Assembly: GCA_036377075.1 (NCBI GenBank)
Contig: DASUZB010000313.1
Coordinates: forward strand, 29,962 to 93,961
Direction: 5' to 3'
DNA from: DASUZB01 sp036377075
GTDB lineage: Bacteria > Actinomycetota > CALGFH01
Length of the DNA: 64,000 nucleotides
The translations under genes were made by a program, and so were the position numbers. Position 1 is the stretch's first letter, and each line of letters begins with the position of its first letter. This document shows positions 41,508-52,656 of the stretch, one piece after another. Under the pieces are notes generated by a model. It did not search any database, was not told the origin of the DNA, and worked only from the letters and a program-made list of their open reading frames with translations.

Positions 41508-42989
41508 ATGGGCGAGGAGATCACCGGCGCGCAGTCGCGGGCGCCGGCCACGGTGGACTGGGGCTACGCGCCCGCGCCGGAGGCGACCGACCACGTCAAG
41601 CTGCGCGAGGAGTACGGCCTGCTGATCGGCGGGGAGTGGACCGCGCCGCTGTCGGAGTCGCACTTCAAGACCATCAACCCGGCCACCGAGGAGGTCCTCG
41701 CCGTGGTGGCCGAGGGCGGCGAGCAGGACGTGGACGCGGCCGTCAAGGCCGCCCGGGCCGCCTACGCCAAGGTGTGGTCGAAGACCTCGGGCGCCGAACG
41801 CGCCAAGTACCTCTTCCGGATCGCCCGCATCCTGCAGGAGCGCTCGCGCGAGTTCGCCGTGCTGGAGTCGATGAACGGCGGCAAGCCGATCAAGGAATCC
41901 CGCGACGTCGACCTCCCCCTGGCCGCGGCGCACTTCTTCTACCACGCCGGCTGGGCCGACAAGCTCGACTACGCCTTCCCCGGCCGCCGGGTGCGGCCGC
42001 TGGGCGTGGCCGCCCAGGTGATCCCGTGGAACTTCCCGCTGCTGATGGCGGCGTGGAAGCTCGCGCCCGCGCTCGCCGCCGGCAACACCGTGGTGCTCAA
42101 GCCGGCCGAGACCACCCCGCTGACCGCGCTGCTCCTCGGCGAGGTGCTGCAGCAGGCCGAGCTGCCGCCCGGGGTGGTCAACGTCGTCACCGGCGCGGGC
42201 CAGACCGGTGCCGCCCTGGTCGCCCACCCCGACGTCGACAAGGTCGCCTTCACCGGCTCGACCGAGGTCGGCAAGGCGATCCAGCGCACCCTGGCCGGCT
42301 CGGGCAAGCGGCTCACCCTCGAGCTCGGCGGCAAGGCGGCCAACGTGGTGTTCGACGACGCCCCGCTCGACCAGGCGGTCGAGGGGATCATCAACGGCAT
42401 CTACTTCAACCAGGGCCACGTCTGCTGCGCCGGCTCCCGCCTGCTGGTGCAGGAGTCGGTGGCCGAGCCGCTGGTCGCCAAGCTGAAGCGGCGCATGACC
42501 ACCCTGCGGGTGGGCGACCCGCTGGACAAGAACACCGACGTCGGCGCGATCAACTCGCGCGCCCAGCTCGACAAGATCGAGGAGCTGGTCGCCTCCGGCG
42601 AGGCGGACGGGGCCGAGGCCTGGCAGCCGGCGTGCCAGCTGCCCGAGCGCGGCTTCTGGTTCCGGCCGACGGTCTTCACCCACGTGGCCCAGTCCTACCG
42701 CATCGCCCAGGAGGAGATCTTCGGCCCGGTGCTGTCGGTGCTCACCTTCCGCACCCCCGACGAGGCGGTGACCAAGGCCAACAACACCCCCTACGGGCTC
42801 TCCGCCGGGGTCTGGACCGACAAGGGCAGCCGCATCCTGGAGCTGGCCAGCCGCCTGCGCGCCGGGGTGGTCTGGGCCAACACCTTCAACCGCTTCGACC
42901 CGACCTCGCCGTTCGGCGGCTACCAGGAGTCCGGCTTCGGCCGCGAGGGCGGCCGCCACGGCCTGGCCGGCTACGTGGATCTCAAGTGA
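41508..42989 (+). CDS. Aldehyde dehydrogenase family protein
   Basis: 493 residues, full length. Catalytic Cys306 lies in NQGHVCCAGSRLLVQ and the general base Glu272 in LTLELGGKAANVVFDD; their spacing of 34 matches ALDH2. NAD-binding segments VIPWNFPLLMAAWKLAPALA and FTGSTEVGKAIQRT are present. The C-terminal PFGGYQESGFGREGG is normal. It oxidises an aldehyde to the acid using NAD(P). With deoC nearby, acetaldehyde is a reasonable substrate. It is followed 21 bases later by a shortened paralogue. Confidence 0.92.
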   Translation: MGEEITGAQSRAPATVDWGYAPAPEATDHVKLREEYGLLIGGEWTAPLSESHFKTINPATEEVLAVVAEGGEQDVDAAVKAARAAYAKVWSKTSGAERAKYLFRIARILQERSREFAVLESMNGGKPIKESRDVDLPLAAAHFFYHAGWADKLDYAFPGRRVRPLGVAAQVIPWNFPLLMAAWKLAPALAAGNTVVLKPAETTPLTALLLGEVLQQAELPPGVVNVVTGAGQTGAALVAHPDVDKVAFTGSTEVGKAIQRTLAGSGKRLTLELGGKAANVVFDDAPLDQAVEGIINGIYFNQGHVCCAGSRLLVQESVAEPLVAKLKRRMTTLRVGDPLDKNTDVGAINSRAQLDKIEELVASGEADGAEAWQPACQLPERGFWFRPTVFTHVAQSYRIAQEEIFGPVLSVLTFRTPDEAVTKANNTPYGLSAGVWTDKGSRILELASRLRAGVVWANTFNRFDPTSPFGGYQESGFGREGGRHGLAGYVDLK

Positions 42990-43010
42990 CGCTCGAGTGA
43001 GGAGGCAGCG

Positions 43011-43895
43011 GTGTCCGACTCGGACCGGCTGGAGGTCCGCAAGACCTACAAGCTCTACCTCGGCGGGAAGTTCCCCCGCACCGAGTCGGGGCGCTCCTAC
43101 CTGGTGAGCGAGGCCAAGGGCAGGCCCTGGGCGAACGCCTGCCGCGCCTCGCGCAAGGACGTCCGCGACGCGGTGGTGGCCGCGCGCAAGGCGTTCGGCG
43201 GCTGGGCGGGGGCGACCGCCTACAACCGCGGCCAGATCCTCTACCGCGTGGCCGAGATGATGGAGGGCCGCAGCGAGCAGTTCGTCGACGAGGTCGAGCG
43301 CGCCGAGGGCGCCACCCACCGCCAGGCCGCCGACGCCGTCGCCAAGGCGGTGGACCGCTGGGTCTGGTACGCCGGCTGGGCGGACAAGCTGGCCCAGGTG
43401 TTCGGCTCGGCCAACCCGGTGGCCGGCCCCTACTTCAACTTCTCGGTGCCGGAGCCGACCGGCGTGGTCGGGCTGGTCGCGCCCGCCGAGTCCAGCCTGC
43501 TCGGCTTGGTCTCGCGGCTGGCCCCGATCGTCGTCTCCGGCAACACCGCGGTGGTGCTCGCCTCCGAGAAGCGCCCCCTGCCGGCGATCACCCTCGCCGA
43601 GGTGCTGGCGACCAGCGACCTGCCCGGCGGGGTGGTGAACCTGCTCACCGGCTACACCACCGAGCTGATCGGCCCGCTCGCCGCCCACATGGACGTCGAC
43701 GCCCTCGACCTCGCCGGGCTCGACCTCGCCCTCTACAAGGACGCCGAGCTGGCCGCGGCCGCCAACGTCAAGCGCGTGGCCGCGCCGCTGCGGCTGTCCG
43801 CGCGCGGCTGGCTCGACGACGCGCGCGGACAGGACCCCTACTGGATCGCGGCGTTCCTGGAGATCAAGACCGTCTGGCACCCGGTCGGGGTGTAG
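43011..43895 (+). CDS. Short ALDH-like pseudoenzyme paired with the aldehyde dehydrogenase
   Basis: 294 residues. It aligns by eye with the N-terminal half of an aldehyde dehydrogenase (YKLYLGGKFPRTESGRSY; RGQILYRVAEMMEGR; GVVGLVAPAESSLLGLVSRL; LPGGVVNLLTGYTTELI). It stops before the catalytic-Cys domain, and the general-base Glu motif (LELGGK) is absent as well. The last 70 residues (DLALYKDAELAAAANVKRVA onward) do not look like ALDH. GTG start with GAGGAGG upstream, 21 bases after the full-length gene. The continuous, well-coded frame argues against recent decay; I infer a regulatory or structural partner, possibly a heterodimer subunit. Confidence 0.78.
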   Translation: MSDSDRLEVRKTYKLYLGGKFPRTESGRSYLVSEAKGRPWANACRASRKDVRDAVVAARKAFGGWAGATAYNRGQILYRVAEMMEGRSEQFVDEVERAEGATHRQAADAVAKAVDRWVWYAGWADKLAQVFGSANPVAGPYFNFSVPEPTGVVGLVAPAESSLLGLVSRLAPIVVSGNTAVVLASEKRPLPAITLAEVLATSDLPGGVVNLLTGYTTELIGPLAAHMDVDALDLAGLDLALYKDAELAAAANVKRVAAPLRLSARGWLDDARGQDPYWIAAFLEIKTVWHPVGV

Positions 43896-43910
43896 GCGCC
43901 GGTGACGAGC

Positions 43911-43929
43911 GTCACAGCGCCGCTGTGAC
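43911..43929. promoter_or_regulatory. 19-bp palindrome with flanking half-sites
   Basis: GTCACAGCG (43911-43919), C, CGCTGTGAC (43921-43929) is a perfect inverted repeat. A further GTGAC lies just upstream (43902-43906) and GGTCAT just downstream. It sits 68 bases before the peptidoglycan-binding gene and resembles a multi-site operator; the binding protein is unknown. Confidence 0.5.
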
Positions 43930-43996
43930 CTGGGTCATAGGGAAGCGCGGACGGCTGCGGCACCATGGTGCCCTGCTGCGCGAGGGAGGAGCACCC

Positions 43997-44461
43997 ATGA
44001 CCACCGGCACGATCAGCCCTTGGCCACTGGTCCGCCAAGGTGACAAGGAGCACCCCGTCCAGACCTTGCAGCACCTGCTCAGGGCGCGCGGGCACGGCGT
44101 CGTCGTCGACGGCATCTTCGGCCCGGCGACCGACGCGGCGGTGCGCGCCTTCCAGCGGCAGCGCGGCCTGGCCGTCGACGGCATCGTCGGCCCCAACACC
44201 TGGGGGGCGCTGATCGTCACCGTCAGGCGGGGCAGCACCGGCGACGCCGTGCGCGGGGTGCAGGAGGAGTTCCAGTTCCGCAACCTGTCCGGCGACCCGA
44301 GCCAGGGCCTGCAGATCGACGGGATCTTCGGCCCGGAGACCGAGGCCGCGGTGCGCGCCTTCCAGCAGGCGCTCCACCAGGACGTCCCCTCGGTCGCCGT
44401 GGACGGCATCGTCGGCCCGGTCACCTGGCAGGCACTCGTCAGCGGGATGTTCTCCTTCTAG
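43997..44461 (+). CDS. Peptidoglycan-binding domain protein with two repeats
   Basis: 154 residues. Two PG_binding_1 repeats: VQTLQHLLRARGHGVVVDGI, FGPATDAAVRAFQRQRGL, VDGIVGPNTW, then a second copy (VRGVQEEFQFRNLSGDPSQG; IFGPETEAAVRAFQ; GIVGPVTWQAL). There is no catalytic domain and no signal peptide: the N-terminus TTGTISPWPLVRQGD is not hydrophobic. ATG 43997 has GAGGGAGGA seven bases upstream; an upstream ATG at 43925 does not add a signal peptide. Either it is exported by another route or it has another use. A palindromic operator-like site lies upstream and a terminator follows. Confidence 0.82.
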   Translation: MTTGTISPWPLVRQGDKEHPVQTLQHLLRARGHGVVVDGIFGPATDAAVRAFQRQRGLAVDGIVGPNTWGALIVTVRRGSTGDAVRGVQEEFQFRNLSGDPSQGLQIDGIFGPETEAAVRAFQQALHQDVPSVAVDGIVGPVTWQALVSGMFSF

Positions 44462-44479
44462 GAGCCAATCGAGCGACTC

Positions 44480-44511
44480 GGCGGCGGCCGGCGGGGGGTC
44501 CGGCCGCCGCC
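44480..44511 (+). terminator. Intrinsic terminator after the peptidoglycan-binding gene
   Basis: GGCGGCGGCCGG (44480-44491) pairs with CCGGCCGCCGCC (44500-44511) across an 8-base loop; TTT follows at 44512. The 12-bp stem begins 19 bases after the stop. Confidence 0.72.
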
Positions 44512-44645
44512 TTTCGCGTGCTCGTCCTGGTCTGCGCGGACGTTCCGGAGTCGAAATCCGCTTCCTGCAACGCTGTAGCATGAGGCCAAACCGACCAACG
44601 ACCCGCCGACAAGCCGTGCCGGCGGCTCACAGGAGGCTCACACCC

Positions 44646-46010
44646 GTGCCCAGCGACGTCATGGACGCCATCGTCAACCTGGCCAAGAGACGCGGCTTCG
44701 TGTTCCAGTCGAGCGAGATCTACGGCGGACTGCGCTCCAGCTACGACTACGGGCCGCTCGGCGTCGAGCTCAAGAACAACATCAAGCGCGCCTGGTGGCG
44801 GTCGGTGGTGCAGCTCCGCGACGACATCGTCGGCCAGGACGCCGCCATCATCATGTCCCCGCGGACCTGGGAGGCCTCCGGGCACCTGCAGTCGTTCTCC
44901 GACCCGCTGGTCGAGTGCACCAACTGCCACCAGCGCTACCGCGAGGACCACCTCAACGAGGCGTTCGCCGCCAAGCACGGCCGGCCGCCAGAGCCGGGCG
45001 AGCTGACCTGCCCCAACTGCGGCAAGGGGCCGTTCACCGACCCGCGCAACTTCAACCTGATGTTCAAGACGTTCATGGGCCCGGTGGAGGACGAGTCGGC
45101 GGTGGTGTGGCTGCGGCCGGAGACCGCCCAGGGGATCTTCGTCGACTTCCCCATCGTGCAGGCGGCCAGCCGCAAGAAGATCCCGTTCGGCGTCGCCCAG
45201 ATCGGCAAGGCGTTCCGCAACGAGATCACCCCGGGCAACTTCATCTTCCGCACGCGCGAGTTCGAGCAGATGGAGCTCGAGTTCTTCGTCGAGCCGGGAA
45301 CCGACGAGGAGTGGCACGAGACCTGGGTCGACGAGCGCATGCGCTGGTACCTGGACCTCGGCATGCGCAAGGAGAACCTGCGCCTGCGCGAGCACGCGCC
45401 CGACGAGCTGGCCCACTACGCCAAGCGGGCGGTGGACATCGAGTACAAGTTCCCGTTCGGCTGGTCGGAGCTGGAGGGCATCGCCAACCGGGCCGACTAC
45501 GACCTCACCCAGCACCAGAACCTCTCCGGCGAGGACCTCACCTACTACGACGCCGAGCAGGAGAAGCGCTACATCCCCTACGTGGTGGAGCCGTCCGGCG
45601 GGGTCGACCGCTCGGCGCTGGCGTTCCTGGTCGACGCGTTCAACGAGGAGGAGGCGCCGACCGCCCAGGGAGGCAGCGAGCAGCGCACCGTGCTCAAGCT
45701 CGACCCGCGCCTGGCCCCGGTCAAGGTGGCGGTGCTGCCGCTGTCGCGCAACGAGCGGCTCACGCCGATGGCCAAGGAGCTCGCCGCCGACCTGCGCGAG
45801 CGCTGGACGATCGACTTCGACGACGCCCGCGGCATCGGCCGGCGCTACCGCCGCCAGGACGAGATCGGCACGCCGTACTGCGTCACGGTCGACTTCGACT
45901 CGCTCGACGACCGCGCCGTCACCGTCCGCGACCGCGACACCATGGCCCAGGACCGGGTGGGCGTCGACCGCCTGGTCGGCCACCTCGCGGAGCGCCTGCC
46001 GAGGCCCTGA
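44646..46010 (+). CDS. glyS: Glycyl-tRNA synthetase (single-chain, dimeric type)
   Basis: 454 residues. Class II motifs: RGFVFQSSEIYGGLRSSYDY, FNLMFKTFMGPVEDESA, LRPETAQGIFVDFPIV, motif 2 GVAQIGKAFRNEITPGNF and motif 3 SGGVDRSALAFLVDAF. A four-Cys zinc site is visible (VECTNCHQRY and LTCPNCGKG). The C-terminal anticodon-binding domain follows (LAPVKVAVLPLSRNE). This is the alpha2 form, not the alpha2beta2 type. GTG start with AGGAGG nine bases upstream. Confidence 0.95.
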   Translation: MPSDVMDAIVNLAKRRGFVFQSSEIYGGLRSSYDYGPLGVELKNNIKRAWWRSVVQLRDDIVGQDAAIIMSPRTWEASGHLQSFSDPLVECTNCHQRYREDHLNEAFAAKHGRPPEPGELTCPNCGKGPFTDPRNFNLMFKTFMGPVEDESAVVWLRPETAQGIFVDFPIVQAASRKKIPFGVAQIGKAFRNEITPGNFIFRTREFEQMELEFFVEPGTDEEWHETWVDERMRWYLDLGMRKENLRLREHAPDELAHYAKRAVDIEYKFPFGWSELEGIANRADYDLTQHQNLSGEDLTYYDAEQEKRYIPYVVEPSGGVDRSALAFLVDAFNEEEAPTAQGGSEQRTVLKLDPRLAPVKVAVLPLSRNERLTPMAKELAADLRERWTIDFDDARGIGRRYRRQDEIGTPYCVTVDFDSLDDRAVTVRDRDTMAQDRVGVDRLVGHLAERLPRP

Positions 46011-46015
46011 CCCGC

Positions 46016-46876
46016 ATGGCCGACGCAGCCCGCGTCCTCGACGTCCTGGTCGCCGGGCCCGGCGCGCCCGCCGGCGACCAGGCCGGGCTCTCCCCGCTCG
46101 ACCTCGGCCTGCTGCGCGGTGACGCGGTGTTCGAGAGCGTCCGCGTCTACCGCGGCCGGCCGTTCCGGCTCGACGCCCACCTGGCCCGGCTGGCCGTCTC
46201 CGCGGCCGGGGCGGACCTGGCGATCCCCGCCGGGCTGGAGGAGCTCGCCGAGCGGGCGGTGGCGGCCTGCGCCGGCGGCGACGGCGTGCTGCGCCTGCTG
46301 TGCACCAGGGGCGCCGAGGACGAGGACGCCCCCGCGCTGGTGGCGGTCGTCACCGGGATCCCGCCGGGGCTCGACGCCGACCGCCGCCGCGGCATCGGCA
46401 TCGCGCTGCTGACCACCGCGGCCGACCCGCTGCTGCGGGCCGGCTCCCCGTGGCTGCTGGCGGGGGTGAAGACGACCAGCTACGCGGTCAACATGGCGGC
46501 GCGGCGGGCGGCGCAGGCGAAGGGCGCCGACGACGCCGTCTTCGTCGGCCTCGGCGGGGAGCTGCTCGAGGCGCCGACCGCCAACCTCTGGTGGCGCAGC
46601 GGCCAGGTGCTCTACACGCCAGCCCTCGAGCTGGGCATCCTGGCCGGGATCACCCGGGTCTCCCTGATGGAGCTGGCCGGCCCGGCCGGCTACCGCGTGG
46701 TCGAGGGCGTCTTCACCGCCGACGACCTGATCGGGGCGGAGGAGGCGTTCCTGTCGTCGACCGTGGCGGAGGTCATGCCGGTGGTCGAGGTGGACGGCGT
46801 GCCCATCGGCCGCGGCCGGCCCGGCCGCGCGAGCAAGAGCCTGCAGGCCGCGCTGCGCCGCCTCGCCGGCGCCTGA
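46016..46876 (+). CDS. Class IV PLP-dependent aminotransferase / aminodeoxychorismate lyase family
   Basis: 286 residues. Fold-type IV features: LLRGDAVFESVRVYRGRPFR, the PLP lysine in LLAGVKTTSYAVNMAARRAA, the phosphate-binding region LEAPTANLWW and GILAGITRVSLMEL, and EEAFLSSTVAEVMPV. Members are branched-chain or D-amino-acid aminotransferases, or PabC, the last step of 4-aminobenzoate synthesis. The short length favours PabC-like over IlvE, but I cannot decide. It starts six bases after the glyS stop and may be coexpressed. Confidence 0.86.
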   Translation: MADAARVLDVLVAGPGAPAGDQAGLSPLDLGLLRGDAVFESVRVYRGRPFRLDAHLARLAVSAAGADLAIPAGLEELAERAVAACAGGDGVLRLLCTRGAEDEDAPALVAVVTGIPPGLDADRRRGIGIALLTTAADPLLRAGSPWLLAGVKTTSYAVNMAARRAAQAKGADDAVFVGLGGELLEAPTANLWWRSGQVLYTPALELGILAGITRVSLMELAGPAGYRVVEGVFTADDLIGAEEAFLSSTVAEVMPVVEVDGVPIGRGRPGRASKSLQAALRRLAGA

Positions 46877-46881
46877 GCCCG

Positions 46882-48348
46882 CTAGCGCCGGCAGGCCCCG
46901 TCGGGGGCGGTGCCGATGGTCACCTGGCCGGTCACGGGGTTGACGCTGAAGCGGGTCCAGCGCTTGCCGCCGTCCGGCCGGAAGATCGGGACGCCGTTGA
47001 CCGGGTCGACGCCCTGGGCGCTGGTGCGGTCACGGATCGTCCAGCCGCGCAGCCCGGTCGCGGCCATGCTGGCCCGGATGGTCTCCAGCAGCGGGGTGAA
47101 CGGGTCGCAGCCGGTGCCGAGCCCGGCCTGGCGCAGCCGCGCCCGGAGGTCGAGGTCGAAGGTGCGCACCTGGTTGGCGGTGGCGCCGCCGAAGCGCGCG
47201 TTGTCGGGCACCCGGGCCCCGATCGAGGCGCAGGCGTCGTCCAGCGACAGCTGCCGCGGGTTGGGGAACACCCCGACGGTGCCGTCGCGCTGCTGGCACA
47301 GCACGTAGCTGGGGGTCACGGGCACGACGTGGCGCACCACGCCGCTGCGGGCGAGCTGCAGCTCCTGGCGCTTCCAGGCGCTCAGGCACGCCTGCAGGGC
47401 CGGCGCGCCCGGCGGCCACACGCCGTCGCCCACGGCCGTCGCGGTCGCGGTGGCGCGCTGGTCGAGCTGCTGGTAGCAGGCGACGCGCCGGGTGCCCTGC
47501 CCCTGCGCGGTGCCGTGGAAGGAGGTGGGCTCGAGCAGCTGGCCGACGAGGAAGGCGCCGCCGAGCAGGGCGGCGAGCGCGACCAGCAGGGCGGGTGCGG
47601 TGGTGAGGCGCCGTGACCCCGCCATCGCCCGGTGGCGGCGGTGGCGGGCCGCCCGCAGCGTCCGCGCCGCCCAGCGCGGGTCGTAGAGGGTGGTGCGCAG
47701 CTCGCCGAGGAGCTCGAGCTCGAGCGGGCCGACCTCGTCGAGCGGCTCGACGGCCCCAGCCGCGCCGGCATCCGCCGCCGGCGGCGGGTGGACCTGCGCC
47801 GAGCGGGCGAGCTTGCGCTCGGCCCTGGCCAGCCGCAGGCGCGCCACGGAGGGCCAGACGCCGAGCGCCTCGGCCGCCTGGATCGGCGTCAGCCCGTCGA
47901 GCTGGACCAGCTCGACCATCGCCCGCTCGCCGGGTGGCAGGCGCACCATCGCCTGGTGGCGCTGCCGCGCCGGCGCCGCCGCCCGCACCTGCCGTTCGAG
48001 GCGGCCCCGCTCGGCCGCGTCGAGCGCCCGCCCACCCGACGCCCGCGCCAGGGCGGGGACAGGCAGCCGCTCGGCGACCATCCCGTCGGGGAGGCGCCGC
48101 TCGGCGACCACCCCGGCGGTGACGGCGAGGATCCAGGGCAGCGGGCTGGACCGCGCCGGGTCGTAGCGCCCGACCGCCTCGTGGATGCGGGCGAAGGCGA
48201 CGGCGACCAGGGCGCGGACCTCGGCCGGGTCGCCGGCCCGGCGCGCCACCGCGGCCACGACCTTGCCGACGTGGCGCAGGTAGAGCTCCTCGAACGCGGC
48301 AGGGTCGATGCGCAGCCTGGCCAGCAGCTCCTGGTCGGTCCTGCCCAT
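46882..48348 (-). CDS. Membrane-tethered ECF sigma factor with extracytoplasmic domain
   Basis: 488 residues. The N-terminal 185 residues are a sigma-70 ECF-type factor: a region 2-like part (FEELYLRHVGKVVAAVARRA; PLPWILAVTAGVVAERRL) and region 4 at about 134-183 (RLPPGERAMVELVQLDGLTP; AAEALGVWPSVARLRL). A linker leads to one membrane helix at about 250-271 (APALLVALAALLGGAFLVGQ) and an extracytoplasmic domain of 215 residues with several cysteines (RVACYQQL, LQACLSAW, VLCQQRDG, DACASIG, GCDPFTP, GACRR). Thus the sigma factor carries its own sensor or anchor. Actinobacterial ECF groups with C-terminal membrane extensions are known; this may be one or a new variant. AGGAGG precedes ATG 48348. 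Confidence 0.8.
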   Translation of the reverse strand: MGRTDQELLARLRIDPAAFEELYLRHVGKVVAAVARRAGDPAEVRALVAVAFARIHEAVGRYDPARSSPLPWILAVTAGVVAERRLPDGMVAERLPVPALARASGGRALDAAERGRLERQVRAAAPARQRHQAMVRLPPGERAMVELVQLDGLTPIQAAEALGVWPSVARLRLARAERKLARSAQVHPPPAADAGAAGAVEPLDEVGPLELELLGELRTTLYDPRWAARTLRAARHRRHRAMAGSRRLTTAPALLVALAALLGGAFLVGQLLEPTSFHGTAQGQGTRRVACYQQLDQRATATATAVGDGVWPPGAPALQACLSAWKRQELQLARSGVVRHVVPVTPSYVLCQQRDGTVGVFPNPRQLSLDDACASIGARVPDNARFGGATANQVRTFDLDLRARLRQAGLGTGCDPFTPLLETIRASMAATGLRGWTIRDRTSAQGVDPVNGVPIFRPDGGKRWTRFSVNPVTGQVTIGTAPDGACRR

Positions 48349-48381
48349 GGGGCCTCCTGGGGGTCGGGGGCCGCCCTGCCT

Positions 48382-48405
48382 ACGACGCGGTACCTATGCC
48401 GTTCC
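48382..48405 (-). promoter_or_regulatory. Candidate ECF-type promoter of the sigma gene
   Basis: On the minus strand GGAAC (48405-48401), 16 bases and CGT (48384-48382) match the common ECF promoter pattern. A start near 48375 would give a leader of about 27 bases. Autoregulation by the tethered sigma factor is therefore plausible. No other feature in 48406-48601. Confidence 0.4.
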
Positions 48406-48601
48406 CGCGCATACGCCTCCTGACTCCTAGAACCCCGCTCGGGATGGTCCGGTTCCCGGTCGCGGTGAATCGCCTCGCGATCGAGACCGCCCCGCTGGGG
48501 TGGGGTCCGGGGCCCGTACAGGAGACCGTGCACCGCCGGATGTCGACAAGGGTCCCTAGGCTCAAATCCGTAGGGCCCGCGGGCTCGAGGGGGCCGTCCC
48601 C

Positions 48602-49684
48602 TCACTGCGCCGAGGGTGGCGCGCCGAGGTGCCGCAGCCAGGCGCGGTCCAGCTGCGCCGCCCGCGGCGCGCCGGCGAGGGCCAGCGCGTTGTCGAGCTC
48701 GGCCAGCAGCAGCTCGAGCACCTGGCGGGCGCCGGCCTCGCCGGCCACCGCCAGGCCCCACAGCACCGGGCGGCCGACCAGCACCGCCCTGGCACCCAGC
48801 GCCAGCGCCTTGAGGACGTCGGTGCCGCGCCGCACGCCACCGTCGACCAGCACGTCGACCTGGTCGCCGACGCGCTCGGCCACCTCGGGCAGGGCGTCGG
48901 CGCTGGCCGGCACGCCGTCGAGCTGGCGGCCGCCGTGGTTGGAGACGATCACCCCGGCGGCGCCGTGCGCCGCCGCCAGCGCCGCGTCCTCGGCGGTGAG
49001 CACGCCCTTGACCAGCACCGGCAGGCCGCTGATTTGGGCCAGCCACGCCAGGTCCTTCCAGGTCAGGCTCGGGTCGAGCAGGGTGGCCGTCTGGGCGAGG
49101 GTGAGCGGCCCCTTCACCACCCCGGAGCTCAGGCCGGGCACCGCGGTCGGCTCCTGGACCGCGAAGCCGCTGCGCAGGTCGCGCTCGCGGCGGCCGAGCA
49201 CCGGCAGGTCGACGGTGACCACCAGCGCCTCGTAGCCGGACGTTGCCGCCGCCTCGACCATCGCCCTGGTCACGCCGCGGTCGCGGAAGACGTAGAGCTG
49301 GAACCAGCGGGTGCCGCCGGGCACCGCCTCGGCCAGCTCGGCCGCGCCGACGGTGGAGAAGGTCGACAGGCACATCACCGTGCCGGTGTCGCGGGCGGCG
49401 CGGCCGGTGGCCAGCTCGCCGTCCGGGTGGGCCAGGCGGTGGAAGGCGGTCGGCGCGACCAGCACCGGGTGCGGGCGCGGCCGGCCGAGCAGCACCGTGC
49501 CGGGGTCGCGGCTGGTCACGTCGACCAGCACCCGGGGGCGGATCTGCCAGCGCCTCCAGGCGGCCAGGTTGTCGGCGAGGGTGACCTCGTCGCCGGCCCC
49601 GCCGGCGAAGAACCCGTACGGCCCCGGCGGCAGGACCTCGGCGGCCAGCCGCTCGAACTCGGCGATGGTCGCCGGCAGCTCCAT
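48602..49684 (-). CDS. FMN-dependent alpha-hydroxy-acid oxidase/dehydrogenase
   Basis: 360 residues. The FMN family signature is IVSNHGGRQLDGVPASADAL, with catalytic His in SNHGG; the preceding LVKGVLTAEDA lysine and the following VLVDGGVRRGTDVLKALALG phosphate site are normal. The N-terminus (PPGPYGFFAGGAGDEVTLAD) has the conserved Tyr/Phe-rich start. Members oxidise L-lactate, glycolate or related acids to keto acids; the substrate is not resolved here. It is isolated on the minus strand between the sigma gene and ppdK. Confidence 0.86.
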   Translation of the reverse strand: MELPATIAEFERLAAEVLPPGPYGFFAGGAGDEVTLADNLAAWRRWQIRPRVLVDVTSRDPGTVLLGRPRPHPVLVAPTAFHRLAHPDGELATGRAARDTGTVMCLSTFSTVGAAELAEAVPGGTRWFQLYVFRDRGVTRAMVEAAATSGYEALVVTVDLPVLGRRERDLRSGFAVQEPTAVPGLSSGVVKGPLTLAQTATLLDPSLTWKDLAWLAQISGLPVLVKGVLTAEDAALAAAHGAAGVIVSNHGGRQLDGVPASADALPEVAERVGDQVDVLVDGGVRRGTDVLKALALGARAVLVGRPVLWGLAVAGEAGARQVLELLLAELDNALALAGAPRAAQLDRAWLRHLGAPPSAQ

Positions 49685-49935
49685 GCCCAGAGTCTACGAT
49701 GACTGCCCCGCAGGCAGGGCGGCTGGCATGGCTCGCCGGACGGCTGGCTCGTCGAACCCGCCTGGCGGCGACCGTCGCGACCCACTACGGAGCTCCCGCC
49801 CGCTGGCGCGGGCGGGCAGGCGCCCGGCAACGTGCAATACGCTAGGGGTGGCTTCGAACGACCACAGCGGCCGGGCGTCGGGGTGCAGGCCCGCCCGCCG
49901 CGCGACAAGCGACGCAACCCCGCCAAGGAGGCGTG

Positions 49936-52656
<2,721 letters not shown>

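Noticed and set aside
40272..43880. Very long minus-strand open frame opposite the ALDH genes and their neighbours
   Set aside because: It lies antisense to two well-supported aldehyde dehydrogenases and encodes low-complexity Gly/Ala/Arg/His sequence without any domain. Long antisense frames are expected where third positions are nearly all G/C.
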